From an archaeon (lineage in GTDB: Archaea; Thermoproteota; Nitrososphaeria; Nitrososphaerales; Gagatemarchaeaceae): a stretch of DNA of 64,000 nt. The stretch is from the NCBI GenBank assembly GCA_021827865.1, contig JAKAUC010000020.1, forward strand, positions 36,751-100,750, given 5' to 3'. Each line of letters starts with the position of its first letter. Positions within the stretch are counted from its first letter, which is position 1. Positions 42,430-51,251 of the stretch are shown one piece after another. Both the position numbers and the translations under genes were made by a program. The notes beneath the pieces were generated by a model. That model searched no databases, was not told the origin of the DNA, and saw only the letters and a program-made list of their open reading frames with translations.

Positions 42430-42520
42430 TGCCCCGGCCGGGATTCGAACCCGGGTCGCCGACTCGAAAGGCCAGCATACTTTCGGCAGCTTAGCTTTGA
42501 CCGGACTATACTACCGGGGC
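42430..42520 (-). tRNA. tRNA-Glu(UUC) with enlarged D-loop, probable 16-base intron
   Basis: Acceptor strands 42514-42520 and 42431-42437 pair 7 of 7, with A73 at 42430. The T arm CCGGG/TTCGAAT/CCCGG is perfect. The anticodon loop CTTTCGA with stem CTGGC/GTCGG gives TTC (Glu). The D stem GTAT/ATGC closes a 29-base loop where 13 is normal, so about 16 bases (near 42482-42498) should be an intron. A small AGC-TAA-GCT hairpin sits inside it. No CCA is encoded. The 3' end is repeated twice downstream. Confidence 0.88.
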
Positions 42521-42559
42521 TGGGACGCCCCGGCCAGCTCGCCAATTAGAGCTTTCCCG

Positions 42560-43258
42560 CTACGAGGAGGTGAAGAAGCACCATTCGCCCAGCGGGACGT
42601 CCGAGGCCCATCCCCTGGCCACCTCCGTGCTTCCGGGCAGGGGAGAGCCTCCCATCGGCAGGTAGGAGTTCCTTTCCCCTTTCGCCTCCACGCTTCGCAG
42701 GGTTCTTGACGCCTCCTCCGGTGACAATGAAGCCTCGAAATACCGCCTTCTTCCCCATATGACTGGGACCGCTCCGTCGCTGTAGTAGTCAGTCACCATC
42801 GAACAGGGCCCCTCGGACATGCCCATCAGCGACGATGCCACCAACCCCTCATCGGGTGACAGTCCGCACCGGCCTTCCTTGCGAAGCCGTGCCCATCTGC
42901 TGTGAGTCTCGAGCCTGGGAGACAGCCTGACGGCTCCCCGTCCAGATGACCTGTCAGCCAGGAGGTACATGTCTTCCAGCTCCTTGGGGGGCACCCTCTC
43001 CTTGGGGAATGAGAGGAGGTCCTCGACGAGAGGCAGGATCAGGTCGGCAGGGTCTGCCGCAGACCAGCAGTAGCCGGGCGGTTCCACGTGTACCGTCTCC
43101 TTGCGTCGCCTCGCGCAGATGCGCCCGCGCCCTTCTACGGAATACCCCCTCCTTTCGAACGCAGACACTAGAAAGTTGGACTGGGCCCGGTTCAGTTTGG
43201 GGAGGAGGATGAAGTGTAGCCTCCCTATTTCCAACTGATGGACCCTGAATGAAAGCAA
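42560..43258 (-). CDS. Uncharacterised protein of 232 residues
   Basis: The frame from TTG 43258 is 232 codons. It is Arg/Ser/Pro rich with mixed alpha/beta character, five or so scattered cysteines, and no transmembrane segment or known motif that I recognise. The early part LEIGRLHFILLPKLNRAQ looks like a beta-strand followed by a helix. It is divergent from the prenyl synthase gene and upstream of tRNA-Glu on the same strand. Coding potential is reasonable, but the function is unknown. Confidence 0.6.
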   Translation of the reverse strand: MLSFRVHQLEIGRLHFILLPKLNRAQSNFLVSAFERRGYSVEGRGRICARRRKETVHVEPPGYCWSAADPADLILPLVEDLLSFPKERVPPKELEDMYLLADRSSGRGAVRLSPRLETHSRWARLRKEGRCGLSPDEGLVASSLMGMSEGPCSMVTDYYSDGAVPVIWGRRRYFEASLSPEEASRTLRSVEAKGERNSYLPMGGSPLPGSTEVARGWASDVPLGEWCFFTSS

Positions 43259-43315
43259 CTCTCTGATGCTTAGGGGAACCGATTATATAATGAGCCTAAC
43301 CCCTTCTACATCGGT

Positions 43316-44182
43316 ATGGGGAGAGGGGGAGACGACGGGGCGGTCACACTCGAAGCGCTGGAAGCCCGCATGCAGTCATACGCCAAGCGTGTCGACTTGG
43401 CCCTCGAGCGAGAGCTCAAGCTCTACGCACATTCGAGGTTCCATGACCCTCTCGTCTACTCGATAGAAGGGGGGAAGCGCGTCAGGCCCGTCATGCTCAT
43501 GCTTTCTGCCGAAGCCCTCGGCTGCAAGGACGATTCTGTACTAGGGGCCGCCATGGCGGTCGAACTCCTACACACGGAGTCGATAATCCACGACGACGTC
43601 ATCGACGAGGAGAAGGTTAGGAGGGCTAAGATGCCGTTCCATCTGAAGTACGGGTACAGCGCCTCCCTTCTCAGCGCAGACTTCGTCTTCGCCATGATCC
43701 TGGCGATCGCTGCCCGGTATGAAGACAGCCGGGTCGCCGAGGAGTTGAGCTACGCCGCCCTCCAGATGTCAGAGGGGGAGTACTCGGAACTGACGATCGA
43801 CCCGCAGATCTACAAGCTGACCTGGGACGAATACATCAGGATAGTAACGGAGAAGACCGCAGCACTCTTCGAGACCTCCTCGAAGCTGGGTGCCCTGATC
43901 GCCGGGGGAGGGGAGAAGGAGGTGCAGGCACTGGCAGAATATGGCAGGTGCATCGGCGTCGCTTATCAGCTCAAGGACGACCTCCTCGACTGGAGGTCCA
44001 AGGACAAGGTCTCTCTGGGCCTCTTGAAGACCCACAGCGAGAGCGAGGTGGTCGGGAAGATGACTGCGCAGGCGCAGTCCTTCGCCGAGGAGGCGAAGCG
44101 GATGCTGATGCATCTTCCCAGAAACGAGGCGACGGTCCTCCTCGAGGACCTTTCAGACTTCTCGATCCTCAGGGAATACTAA
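43316..44182 (+). CDS. Polyprenyl (geranylgeranyl) diphosphate synthase
   Basis: Builds the C20 (or C15-C25) prenyl diphosphate used for archaeal membrane lipids. The 288-residue all-helical enzyme has GGKRVRP for the substrate phosphate, the first Asp motif DDVID in IIHDDVIDEE, a Lys-Thr (EKTAALF) motif, and the second Asp motif DDLLD in YQLKDDLLDW, so it should be active. Chain length depends on residues before the first Asp motif (LLHTESII); this looks like a short-chain type. ATG 43316 is 30 bases after a strong TATA box (TTATATAA, about 43282-43289). Confidence 0.9.
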   Translation: MGRGGDDGAVTLEALEARMQSYAKRVDLALERELKLYAHSRFHDPLVYSIEGGKRVRPVMLMLSAEALGCKDDSVLGAAMAVELLHTESIIHDDVIDEEKVRRAKMPFHLKYGYSASLLSADFVFAMILAIAARYEDSRVAEELSYAALQMSEGEYSELTIDPQIYKLTWDEYIRIVTEKTAALFETSSKLGALIAGGGEKEVQALAEYGRCIGVAYQLKDDLLDWRSKDKVSLGLLKTHSESEVVGKMTAQAQSFAEEAKRMLMHLPRNEATVLLEDLSDFSILREY

Positions 44183-44227
44183 TCAGCGAAGAACTCGCCC
44201 TGAACTGGTTTCCGGAGGGCCGTTTTG

Positions 44228-44470
44228 CTATGGGTGCAGTATCTGCAGCATCATTATCAGCGCGACGACGAACCCGAATATGAAGAGAGTCTCCGGGATG
44301 ACCAAGAAGAAGAGTACAGTCCCAGTCCTTTCGGGCTTCTCGGCGACCACCCCCATTCCCGCCGCGCCGATACCAGACTGTGCTATTCCTGTCGCGATGA
44401 GGCCACCCGCCATGGCGATCGCCGCTGCGATAAATGTCAGGGCCGTCGGCAGGTCCATTACGAAAGCCAT
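44228..44470 (-). CDS. atpK: A-type ATP synthase membrane rotor subunit K (c)
   Basis: An 80-residue proteolipid forming the rotor ring. It is a single hairpin: TM1 (about 9-40), a short polar loop with the EKPERTG turn, and TM2 (about 50-78). The ion-binding carboxylate is Glu60, followed by Thr61, with a polar Gln31 in TM1 at the matching level. It is the last gene of the ATPase cluster and has its own promoter-like region (44503-44532). One hairpin per subunit implies one carboxylate per subunit. Confidence 0.92.
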   Translation of the reverse strand: MAFVMDLPTALTFIAAAIAMAGGLIATGIAQSGIGAAGMGVVAEKPERTGTVLFFLVIPETLFIFGFVVALIMMLQILHP

Positions 44471-44502
44471 TCCCGATTCTTTTCCCGCTCCGCTGTGAGG
44501 GA

Positions 44503-44532
44503 CTTTTAACTGTTACTCGCTGGAAGTAACAG
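44503..44532 (-). promoter_or_regulatory. atpK promoter with perfect 8-bp inverted repeat
   Basis: Between atpI and atpK, an inverted repeat CTGTTACT/AGTAACAG with a 7-base spacer (44510-44532) directly abuts a TATA-like GTTAAAAG (44503-44510 on the minus strand), 35-40 bases before ATG 44470. It could be an operator, or a hairpin ending or attenuating the long message while a separate promoter boosts the c subunit. Confidence 0.5.
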
Positions 44533-44550
44533 ATTTGCGGGCCGTCGGCG

Positions 44551-46488
44551 CTACTTCGTGTATCTCTTCCTTACGGCGAAGGGAGCAAATTGCTTGCCGT
44601 TCCCTTCGAAGAACTTGGTGTAGAACTCGACGTAGTGGAGCCTCACCCCTTGGATGGACGGCTCGAATATGCCGAGGACTATGTTGAGCAGGTGGACCAT
44701 AAGGGTGATGGCGGCGACCAGGACCACGGCCGTTATCGGAGCCCTCCCCACGCTGGAAGCGAGGCTCGTGTCGACGATGGAGGCGAGCAGGACAGACGCA
44801 AGCAGGACCCCGAGGATCCTTGCGTAGGACATCACGTGGCTCCCCAGGGTAGGAATCTCCATCACGAACCTCGGCCCCTCGCTTACTCCCACTACCACTC
44901 CGAAGGCGACGAGGGAGGCGATGCACACGTAGGCCGCAGTGAGCGGAGACGGGAACAGGGACCGGTCAAAGAAGTCGGCGAACCCCACCGTTCCGCTCCA
45001 CATGAACCCGAGCCATCCAATCTTCCCGATGGCGTGCTTCCTGCGGCCTGTCTTGAACCCGAGATAGATCCCGAAGAGATAGCCGAGGGTGATGTGCCCT
45101 ATCCCGATGAATATGGTGATTACCATGAGCAGGGGGAGCTGGACGACGACGTTGAGGAATGCCCCGTACCAGGGGAGGGCTGCTCCGAAGTATTCGTTGA
45201 AGAGGACGCCGAACAGCATGGCTGAGACCCCGCCCGTCATCAGGATCTTCCCGACCGTCCCCAAGGTCCCCTTCCCCATCATCCCCCTTCCGAAAGATCG
45301 GATGGCCTTGGGGATGGCTTTGGCGCTGCTCTTTCCGGTCCCTATCCTCATGAAGTAGAGCCCCGTTAGGAAGATCACAGCTCCATACCCCACGTCCCCC
45401 ACCATCAGGCCGAAGAAGATAGGAAAGACGATGGAGAAGGTCAGCGTAGGGTCGATTTCGCCGCTCTTGGGGAGGGAGAAGAACCTGACCAGAAACTCGA
45501 AAGGCCTGACCCGCCCGCTGTTCTCCATGAGGGTGGGAGCATCCTCCTCTCGTCCCCGCACCTTCAGGAACACCACCCTTCCCGACGCTGACGTGCGGAG
45601 GCTCTCTTCCAGCGGCCCCAGGAGGGGCTTCGGGACCCATCCCTCCAGGAGGACCGTCCTGTCACTCTGGGCCAGCTTGCCGATGGCCTCATGCTTCTGA
45701 GTTTCGATGCTGAGCGCCTCGCGGATTGCGAGGACGTCCCCGTAGCGTTTCTTGGAGATCTCCTTCAAGCCCGCTTCGGCCTTGGACCTGGACTCGCCGA
45801 GGGCGGCTGACTCCTCTTCGAGCTTCTTCCTGGCCTGCTCCGGGCTCCCGAGGTCGTAGGGGAGGTCCACCCTGAGCGCCTTGTACTTCTCGAACACGGG
45901 CTTCACCTGCTCTTCAGCCCTCCTCGGGACGGCCACCAGGGCCATCGCGTCGCCGTCGGACACGCTGTAGCTCTCCACGATGCCGTCCTTGGCGGCGGTC
46001 GTCAACTCGGCCCGGAACGCGTCGAAAGAATCCCGGGGAACCGCATAGAACCCGGAGATCAGGGCCGAAGCTGTGAGGACGGACAGGTCGGTCCCGAAAG
46101 ACGCGACCCTCTCGAGGCTCTGGAGGTATGCCTTGTTCCTCGCCAGCCTGACGTCGATGCCTTCGATCTCGGTCTTGAGCTTCCTAACGTCGTCGTCTAT
46201 CTTGAGCTCGTCCGCCTTCTTCAGGACGTCTTCGATCCCGTCAAACTGCACCTGCCCGTCGAATGGCACCGGCGGGAGCGCCGCCACCAGCCCCTCGAAT
46301 CTGAAGCTCTCGTCTGCCACCTTCCGTTGGAGCTCCGGAGGCGCCGGTTCCCCGAAACCGTCTGCGGGGCTCCTTTCGACCTGCTCGAGCTGCATCGCCT
46401 TCGCCTCGTGGAGGGAAGAGAGGATACCCGAGAGGTCTTCTCTGAGGGCGATGACCCTCACCCTCTCCATGGGGACAGGAGTTAGCAA
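44551..46488 (-). CDS. atpI: A-type ATP synthase membrane stator subunit I (a)
   Basis: A 645-residue subunit carrying the ion half-channels and peripheral-stalk attachment. The N-terminal cytoplasmic half (1-330) has coiled-coil segments (for example around 190-250), followed by about seven or eight transmembrane helices. The C-terminal GVRLHYVEFYTKFF motif carries the essential Arg of TM7. Length is normal for the family. It lies 11 bases downstream of the subunit H gene and about 80 bases before atpK. Confidence 0.93.
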   Translation of the reverse strand: MLTPVPMERVRVIALREDLSGILSSLHEAKAMQLEQVERSPADGFGEPAPPELQRKVADESFRFEGLVAALPPVPFDGQVQFDGIEDVLKKADELKIDDDVRKLKTEIEGIDVRLARNKAYLQSLERVASFGTDLSVLTASALISGFYAVPRDSFDAFRAELTTAAKDGIVESYSVSDGDAMALVAVPRRAEEQVKPVFEKYKALRVDLPYDLGSPEQARKKLEEESAALGESRSKAEAGLKEISKKRYGDVLAIREALSIETQKHEAIGKLAQSDRTVLLEGWVPKPLLGPLEESLRTSASGRVVFLKVRGREEDAPTLMENSGRVRPFEFLVRFFSLPKSGEIDPTLTFSIVFPIFFGLMVGDVGYGAVIFLTGLYFMRIGTGKSSAKAIPKAIRSFGRGMMGKGTLGTVGKILMTGGVSAMLFGVLFNEYFGAALPWYGAFLNVVVQLPLLMVITIFIGIGHITLGYLFGIYLGFKTGRRKHAIGKIGWLGFMWSGTVGFADFFDRSLFPSPLTAAYVCIASLVAFGVVVGVSEGPRFVMEIPTLGSHVMSYARILGVLLASVLLASIVDTSLASSVGRAPITAVVLVAAITLMVHLLNIVLGIFEPSIQGVRLHYVEFYTKFFEGNGKQFAPFAVRKRYTK

Positions 46489-46499
46489 AACGCTTCCAC

Positions 46500-46853
46500 C
46501 TAGAGGGTGAGGACGGTATCGATGATCTCTTTGGTGGGGATCTTCCTCTCTTTCTGTCGTCTGATCCCTTCGGCCGCTTCGGAAGCTTCGCGCCTTATGG
46601 ACTCTAGCTCCCTTTCAGTCTCTGCTTTTCCTGCACGTAGAAGTTCCGAGCTTAGAGCGGATGCTTCTTTCGTCGCTTCGGCGACGATTCTTTCCGCCTC
46701 TGTCTTCGCCTCCTCTTTGATCTTCTCCGCCTGAGACGATGCCGCTTCGAGCTTTGCCTTCGCCTCGACCTCCGCCCTCTTCACGCGCTCGAGGACTGCT
46801 GCCTGCTCGGGCTGAAGGGCCTGCTGGGTCTGGTCTTTGGCGGCTCCGGCCAT
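46500..46853 (-). CDS. atpH: A-type ATP synthase peripheral stalk subunit H (AhaH/G-like)
   Basis: A 117-residue, almost wholly helical Ala/Glu/Lys-rich protein with heptad character over residues 20-100, as in the peripheral-stalk subunit H/G that pairs with subunit E. It has no transmembrane segment. It sits between the 41-residue membrane protein and subunit I. Assignment is by composition, length and position rather than a hard motif. Confidence 0.82.
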   Translation of the reverse strand: MAGAAKDQTQQALQPEQAAVLERVKRAEVEAKAKLEAASSQAEKIKEEAKTEAERIVAEATKEASALSSELLRAGKAETERELESIRREASEAAEGIRRQKERKIPTKEIIDTVLTL

Positions 46854-46895
46854 CTTTTCCGGCCCGCCATCGACGGCATTAATACGTTGTGGCCT

Positions 46896-47021
46896 TCACG
46901 ATAGCACGATAATCAGGAAGACGAGAAAGACCAAGAGTATGACCAGGTTGACGAGCATCGTCAGCAGCCAGAAGTTCCTGACGAGCCAGCCGCGACGGGT
47001 GTCCGACCCGCTGCTCTTCAT
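46896..47021 (-). CDS. 41-residue single-TM protein inside the ATP synthase operon
   Basis: ATG 47021 overlaps the TGA of subunit D (ATGA) and the frame ends at TGA 46896. Residues 1-12 are polar and basic (two Arg, one Lys, Ser/Gly rich). Residues 17-41 are one long hydrophobic helix of Leu/Val/Ile/Phe running to the C-terminus. Coupling to atpD and position just before the stalk subunit make a real gene likely. It may be a small assembly or stator accessory membrane protein. I recognise no named family. Confidence 0.65.
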   Translation of the reverse strand: MKSSGSDTRRGWLVRNFWLLTMLVNLVILLVFLVFLIIVLS

Positions 47022-47656
47022 TTTTCTGCGGAAAGCTTCGCCTTCACCGTTTTCAGGGTGACGAAGTTCTCCCTTTCCATCTCGTCGAACCTCATGGAGA
47101 TGTACTTCGCCTGGCCCTGGAGGCGGGGTATCAGGACGTTCTCTATGGAGTTTACTCTCCTCTTGGTCTTCTCCACCTCTGCCAGTATCTTCCTCAGGGT
47201 GTTCTCGACCTCAGCGATGTCGAGGCTGATCCGTAGCGCTTCAGCGAACCCCGCCATGGCGTCCTCCATCTTGACCGACAGCCCGACCAGGGCGTACTGC
47301 TCGTTCATCACCGTGTACTGCGCGTCTCTCCCTGCGATTTCAGGGATCTTGACTCCCATGACGTTCCTGGTGGTTATGGAGAGGCCCTTCATCCTCGTTG
47401 CCCTGTAGGCGACGCTCTCCAGCGTTATCCTCCCGTGATACATCTCGGCTACCTTGAGCGAGGTGTAGCTCTTGTCCATGGTCTGCTTGAGCTTCTTCCT
47501 CAGGTCGAGCGCTTTCCTGTTGATCTTGAAGAACTCGACAATCAGCGCGGCTCGCTTCCGCTTCAGAAGGCTGAGCCCCTTGTTGGCCAGCCGTATCCTC
47601 GACTTCAGCTTGAGGAGCTCCATCCTTGTCGGCTTGACCGACTCGCGGGCGGACAT
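47018..47656 (-). CDS. atpD: A-type ATP synthase subunit D (central stalk)
   Basis: A 212-residue rotor shaft subunit of two long antiparallel coiled-coil helices (about 8-75 and 120-200). Family features: PTRMELLKLKSRI at the start and LLKRKRAALIVEF. The C-terminal helix RRVNSIENVLIPRLQGQAKYI carries the conserved NALE-like turn. It transmits rotation from the A3B3 head to the c ring. Coupled downstream to the 41-residue protein. Confidence 0.93.
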   Translation of the reverse strand: MSARESVKPTRMELLKLKSRIRLANKGLSLLKRKRAALIVEFFKINRKALDLRKKLKQTMDKSYTSLKVAEMYHGRITLESVAYRATRMKGLSITTRNVMGVKIPEIAGRDAQYTVMNEQYALVGLSVKMEDAMAGFAEALRISLDIAEVENTLRKILAEVEKTKRRVNSIENVLIPRLQGQAKYISMRFDEMERENFVTLKTVKAKLSAEK

Positions 47657-47674
47657 GGCTGTCTACCCTCTCTT

Positions 47675-49069
47675 TCAGGGCGTCTTGGCGGCAGAAGGCG
47701 CCTTGTAATACCTGTCGATGAACTCCTTCTTGACCCTCTTCAGGTCCCCCTCCGGGAGAGCGCTGAGGATTCCCCAGCCTATCCTGAGGTCGTCGTCGAT
47801 AGTCCTGTCCTCATACTTCCCTTGGGTGACGAACTCCTTCTCGAACTTGTCAGCCAGCCTCAAGTAGACCCTGTCGGTCTCCGTGAGGGCGGCCTCGCCG
47901 ACTATGGCGCTGAGGCTCCTGAGGTCCTTCCCCTGGGCGTAGGCGGCGTAGAGCTGGTCCGCGACCCCTCTGTGGTCTTCGCGTGTCCTCCCCTTTCCAA
48001 TCCCCTGGTTCATCAGCCTCGACAGAGATGGGAGGACATCGATGGGAGGGTACACTCCTCTGCGGTGCAGGTCGCGGCTCATGACCACCTGTCCCTCAGT
48101 GATGTAACCTGTGAGGTCTGCGATGGGGTGGGTGATGTCATCCCCAGGCATGGAAAGTATCGGAATCTGGGTGATCGACCCTTTCTTCCCCTTGATTCTC
48201 CCCGCCCTCTCGTACAAGGACGAGAGGTCCGTATACATATATCCCGGATACCCTCTTCGTCCCGGCACCTCCTCCCTGGCTGAGGAGACCTCGCGGAGCG
48301 ATTCGCAGTAGTTGGTCATGTCGCTGAGTATCACCAGGACGTGCATGTCCTGCGAGAAGGCGAGATACTCGGCGGTCGTGAGGGCCATCCTCGGAGTGAT
48401 GAGGCGCTCCATGGATGGCTCATCCGCCAGGTTGAGGAACAGCACGGCCCGCTCGAGGGCCCCAGTGTTCTCGAAGTCGCGGATGAAGAAGTTGGCCTCC
48501 TCGCTCGTCATCCCCATGGCCCCGAAAACCACAGCGAAGCTCTCCTCCTTGCCGAGCACCTTTGCCTGACGGGCGATCTGCGCCACGAGGTCGTTGTGCG
48601 GCAGCCCTGCGCCCGAAAAGATCGGGAGCTTCTGTCCCCTCACAAGCGTGTTCATGAGGTCGATGGAGGATATTCCGGACTGGATGAACTCCGACGGCTC
48701 TGCCCTGGAGTATGGGTTGATCGCCCCTCCTGAGATGTCTGGGCGTTCGCTGGAGACGATTCGCGGCCCGCCGTCCCTAGGGACTCCCAGTCCGTTGAAT
48801 ATTCTCCCTAGCATCGCGTCGGAGACAGGGAGCTTGACCGTCTCGCCCTTGAACTTCACCCTGGTGTTCGGAAGGTCCAGCCCTGTAGTTGTCCCGAATA
48901 TCTGGACGACGGCCAGTCCGGCGCTCGTGTCAAGGACCTGGCCGTTCCTGGTGTCGCCGTTAGGGAGCGTAATCTCCACCAGATCGTTGTAGCCGGCGTC
49001 CTTGACCCCCTCCAGAAAGAGGAGCGGCCCAGCGACCCTCGTGACCGAAGTGTACTCTACCTGGCTCAT
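47675..49069 (-). CDS. atpB: A-type ATP synthase subunit B (regulatory, non-catalytic)
   Basis: A 464-residue head subunit. It has the [10 protein letters not shown] segment in place of a classical Walker A, as in all B subunits, and the conserved [22 protein letters not shown] region and [15 protein letters not shown] 49069 overlaps the stop of subunit A by 4 bases (translational coupling, which helps equal A:B stoichiometry). Confidence 0.96.
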   Translation of the reverse strand: MSQVEYTSVTRVAGPLLFLEGVKDAGYNDLVEITLPNGDTRNGQVLDTSAGLAVVQIFGTTTGLDLPNTRVKFKGETVKLPVSDAMLGRIFNGLGVPRDGGPRIVSSERPDISGGAINPYSRAEPSEFIQSGISSIDLMNTLVRGQKLPIFSGAGLPHNDLVAQIARQAKVLGKEESFAVVFGAMGMTSEEANFFIRDFENTGALERAVLFLNLADEPSMERLITPRMALTTAEYLAFSQDMHVLVILSDMTNYCESLREVSSAREEVPGRRGYPGYMYTDLSSLYERAGRIKGKKGSITQIPILSMPGDDITHPIADLTGYITEGQVVMSRDLHRRGVYPPIDVLPSLSRLMNQGIGKGRTREDHRGVADQLYAAYAQGKDLRSLSAIVGEAALTETDRVYLRLADKFEKEFVTQGKYEDRTIDDDLRIGWGILSALPEGDLKRVKKEFIDRYYKAPSAAKTP

Positions 49070-50853
49070 GCCTTTCCCTTCCCCGCCGCCGCTTCTAACT
49101 GCGCCTCGGGTGCCAGCGACCTGAAGGAGGCGTCCGTGTCCCCCTGGAGGCTGGATATCTCAGCCTCCGCCCTGTCCTCGGGTATCTCCTTCATCCTCCC
49201 GATCCTTCCCCTGACCTCAAGGGAGAGAACCCTGGCGAGGGGAATCCCGGACTCCACTGCCTTCAGCTCCAGGTCGTGGAAAGAGAGTATGACCCTGAGC
49301 ATCAACATTTCCTTCTTCATCGAAGTGAACGCGTCAACCTCGCTGAAGGCACTCTGCTGGAGGAAGTCCTCCCTGATCATCCTTGCAGCGTCGAGGACCG
49401 CCCGCTCCCTTTCTGGGAGAGCGTCCGGACCCACCAGCTGCACGATCTCCTGGAGTTCGGCCTCCTGCTGGAGGATGAGCATCGCCTTCGACTGCATCTC
49501 CACGAAATCTGTGGAGACGTTGGCTGCGTACCAGCCCGCGAGCACGTCCTTGTAGAGCGAATAGCTTGTCAGCCAGTTGATGGACGGGAAATGCCTCCTA
49601 GAGGCAAGGCTCGCGTCGAGCCCCCAGAACGCTCGGGTGACCCTGAGGGTGTTCTGTGAGACAGGCTCCGATATGTCCCCGCCCGGCGGGGATACGGCGC
49701 CGATCACGCTTACTGACCCCTCCCTCTTCTCTCTGCCGAGGGTGATGACGCTTCCGGCCCGCTCGTAGAACTCGGCCAACCTCCTCCCGAGATAGGCGGG
49801 GTACCCTTCCTCACCAGGCATCTCCTCCAGCCTCCCGCTGATCTCCCTGAGGGCTTCCGCCCACCTTGAGGTGCTGTCGGCCATCAGCGCCACCGCGTAC
49901 CCCATGTCCCTGTAGTATTCGGCTATCGTGATCCCCGTGTATATGCTCGCCTCCCTGGCGGCCACAGGCATGTTGGAGGTGTTCGCTATCAGCACCGTCC
50001 TTTCCATCAGGGGCCTCTTGTTCCTCGGGTCTTCCAGCTCGGGGAACGTTGTGAGGACTTCCGTCATCTCGTTCCCCCTTTCCCCGCACCCAACGTACAC
50101 GACTACGTCTGCGTCGGACCACTTCGCCAGGCTCTGCTGGGTGACCGTCTTGCCGCTGCCGAAGGGCCCAGGAATGCATGCCGAGCCTCCCCTGGCGATG
50201 GGGAAGAAGGCGTCTATGACTCTCTGTCCTGTGATCAGAGGCTTCTCGGGCTGGAGCTTCTGGGCGTAGGGCCTCGGTCTCCTGACCTCCCACCTCTGCA
50301 TCATGGGCAGGCGCTTCGTCCCGTCTGCCCCCTTGACGGCGTAGACCGGCTCTTCGACCGTGAACGACCCGTCGGAGATCTCCGCTATCTCTCCAGCCAC
50401 TCCCTGGGGGATGAGCACCCTATGGAGGGTAGAAGCCGTCTCCTGGACCGTCCCCACCACGTCCCCGGCGGTGACCCTGTCCCCGCGCTTCGCAATGGGG
50501 ACGAACTTCCACTTCTTCTTCTTGTCGAGGGCCTCGGCCGAGACCCCCCTCCTGATGATGTCCCCGACCCTTTCCTTGATGACCGGGAGGGGTCTCTGGA
50601 TTCCGTCGAAGATTGACGTCGCGAGCCCGGGCCCGAGCTCCGCCGACAGCGGGGCGCCTGTGCTCTCGACCCTTTCTCCCGGCTTGATGCCGGTAGTATC
50701 TTCGTAGACCTGTATGGTCACCCTGGGTCCGGACAGGCGGATGACCTCTCCGATGAGCCCCTCCTCGCCCACCCTGACGACGTCATACATCTTGGCGTCC
50801 CTCATCTGCTCCGCTTCGACCACCGGCCCCGAGATCTTTACTATGACGCCCAA
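49066..50853 (-). CDS. atpA: A-type ATP synthase catalytic subunit A
   Basis: A 595-residue catalytic head subunit. The Walker [14 protein letters not shown] (about 230-240) is intact; a catalytic Glu lies in [15 protein letters not shown], and the non-homologous region is in the first 180 residues. No intein interrupts the P-loop, although that site is a known intein site in archaeal and yeast A subunits. The start is ATG 50853, 23 bases after subunit F. Confidence 0.96.
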   Translation of the reverse strand: MGVIVKISGPVVEAEQMRDAKMYDVVRVGEEGLIGEVIRLSGPRVTIQVYEDTTGIKPGERVESTGAPLSAELGPGLATSIFDGIQRPLPVIKERVGDIIRRGVSAEALDKKKKWKFVPIAKRGDRVTAGDVVGTVQETASTLHRVLIPQGVAGEIAEISDGSFTVEEPVYAVKGADGTKRLPMMQRWEVRRPRPYAQKLQPEKPLITGQRVIDAFFPIARGGSACIPGPFGSGKTVTQQSLAKWSDADVVVYVGCGERGNEMTEVLTTFPELEDPRNKRPLMERTVLIANTSNMPVAAREASIYTGITIAEYYRDMGYAVALMADSTSRWAEALREISGRLEEMPGEEGYPAYLGRRLAEFYERAGSVITLGREKREGSVSVIGAVSPPGGDISEPVSQNTLRVTRAFWGLDASLASRRHFPSINWLTSYSLYKDVLAGWYAANVSTDFVEMQSKAMLILQQEAELQEIVQLVGPDALPERERAVLDAARMIREDFLQQSAFSEVDAFTSMKKEMLMLRVILSFHDLELKAVESGIPLARVLSLEVRGRIGRMKEIPEDRAEAEISSLQGDTDASFRSLAPEAQLEAAAGKGKA

Positions 50854-50875
50854 GAGATGATTTTCCCTCCCCTTC

Positions 50876-51205
50876 TCATTCCAGATTTATCCCTATCGAC
50901 CTTCTGATTAGATCCTGGAGCGAGGTCTCTTCTGCCCCCTCCTCGTCCCCGGCCCTGCTGGGGACGAAGACGACTATCGGTTTGGAAGAGGATTCCACTC
51001 TGTTCTGGAGCTTCCAATCCATGGCCTTCCTGAGAGAGTTGCTGGCGATGATAATCCCGACGTCGTCCCGACCAAGGAGCTCGGACAGGTTCTTCGCCCC
51101 TTCTGCCCCTTCGACGGTGTACCACTCGGCGACCCCAGCGAGTCTGAACCCCAAGGTGACCTTGTCATCCCCCACGACGACGGTTTTGTCGCTCCTCTCG
51201 GCCAT
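50876..51205 (-). CDS. atpF: A-type ATP synthase subunit F
   Basis: A 109-residue Rossmann-like central-stalk subunit that modulates rotation. It has the alternating strands [18 protein letters not shown] and [11 protein letters not shown], then PIVVFVPS, typical of subunit F, with a C-terminal helix that contacts A/B. It lies between subunits C and A in the usual archaeal order. Confidence 0.92.
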   Translation of the reverse strand: MAERSDKTVVVGDDKVTLGFRLAGVAEWYTVEGAEGAKNLSELLGRDDVGIIIASNSLRKAMDWKLQNRVESSSKPIVVFVPSRAGDEEGAEETSLQDLIRRSIGINLE

Positions 51206-51251
51206 CTAGGGCTCCCTCCCCGCTGAGGCGCGCCAGGCCGCCCTGCCCGCG

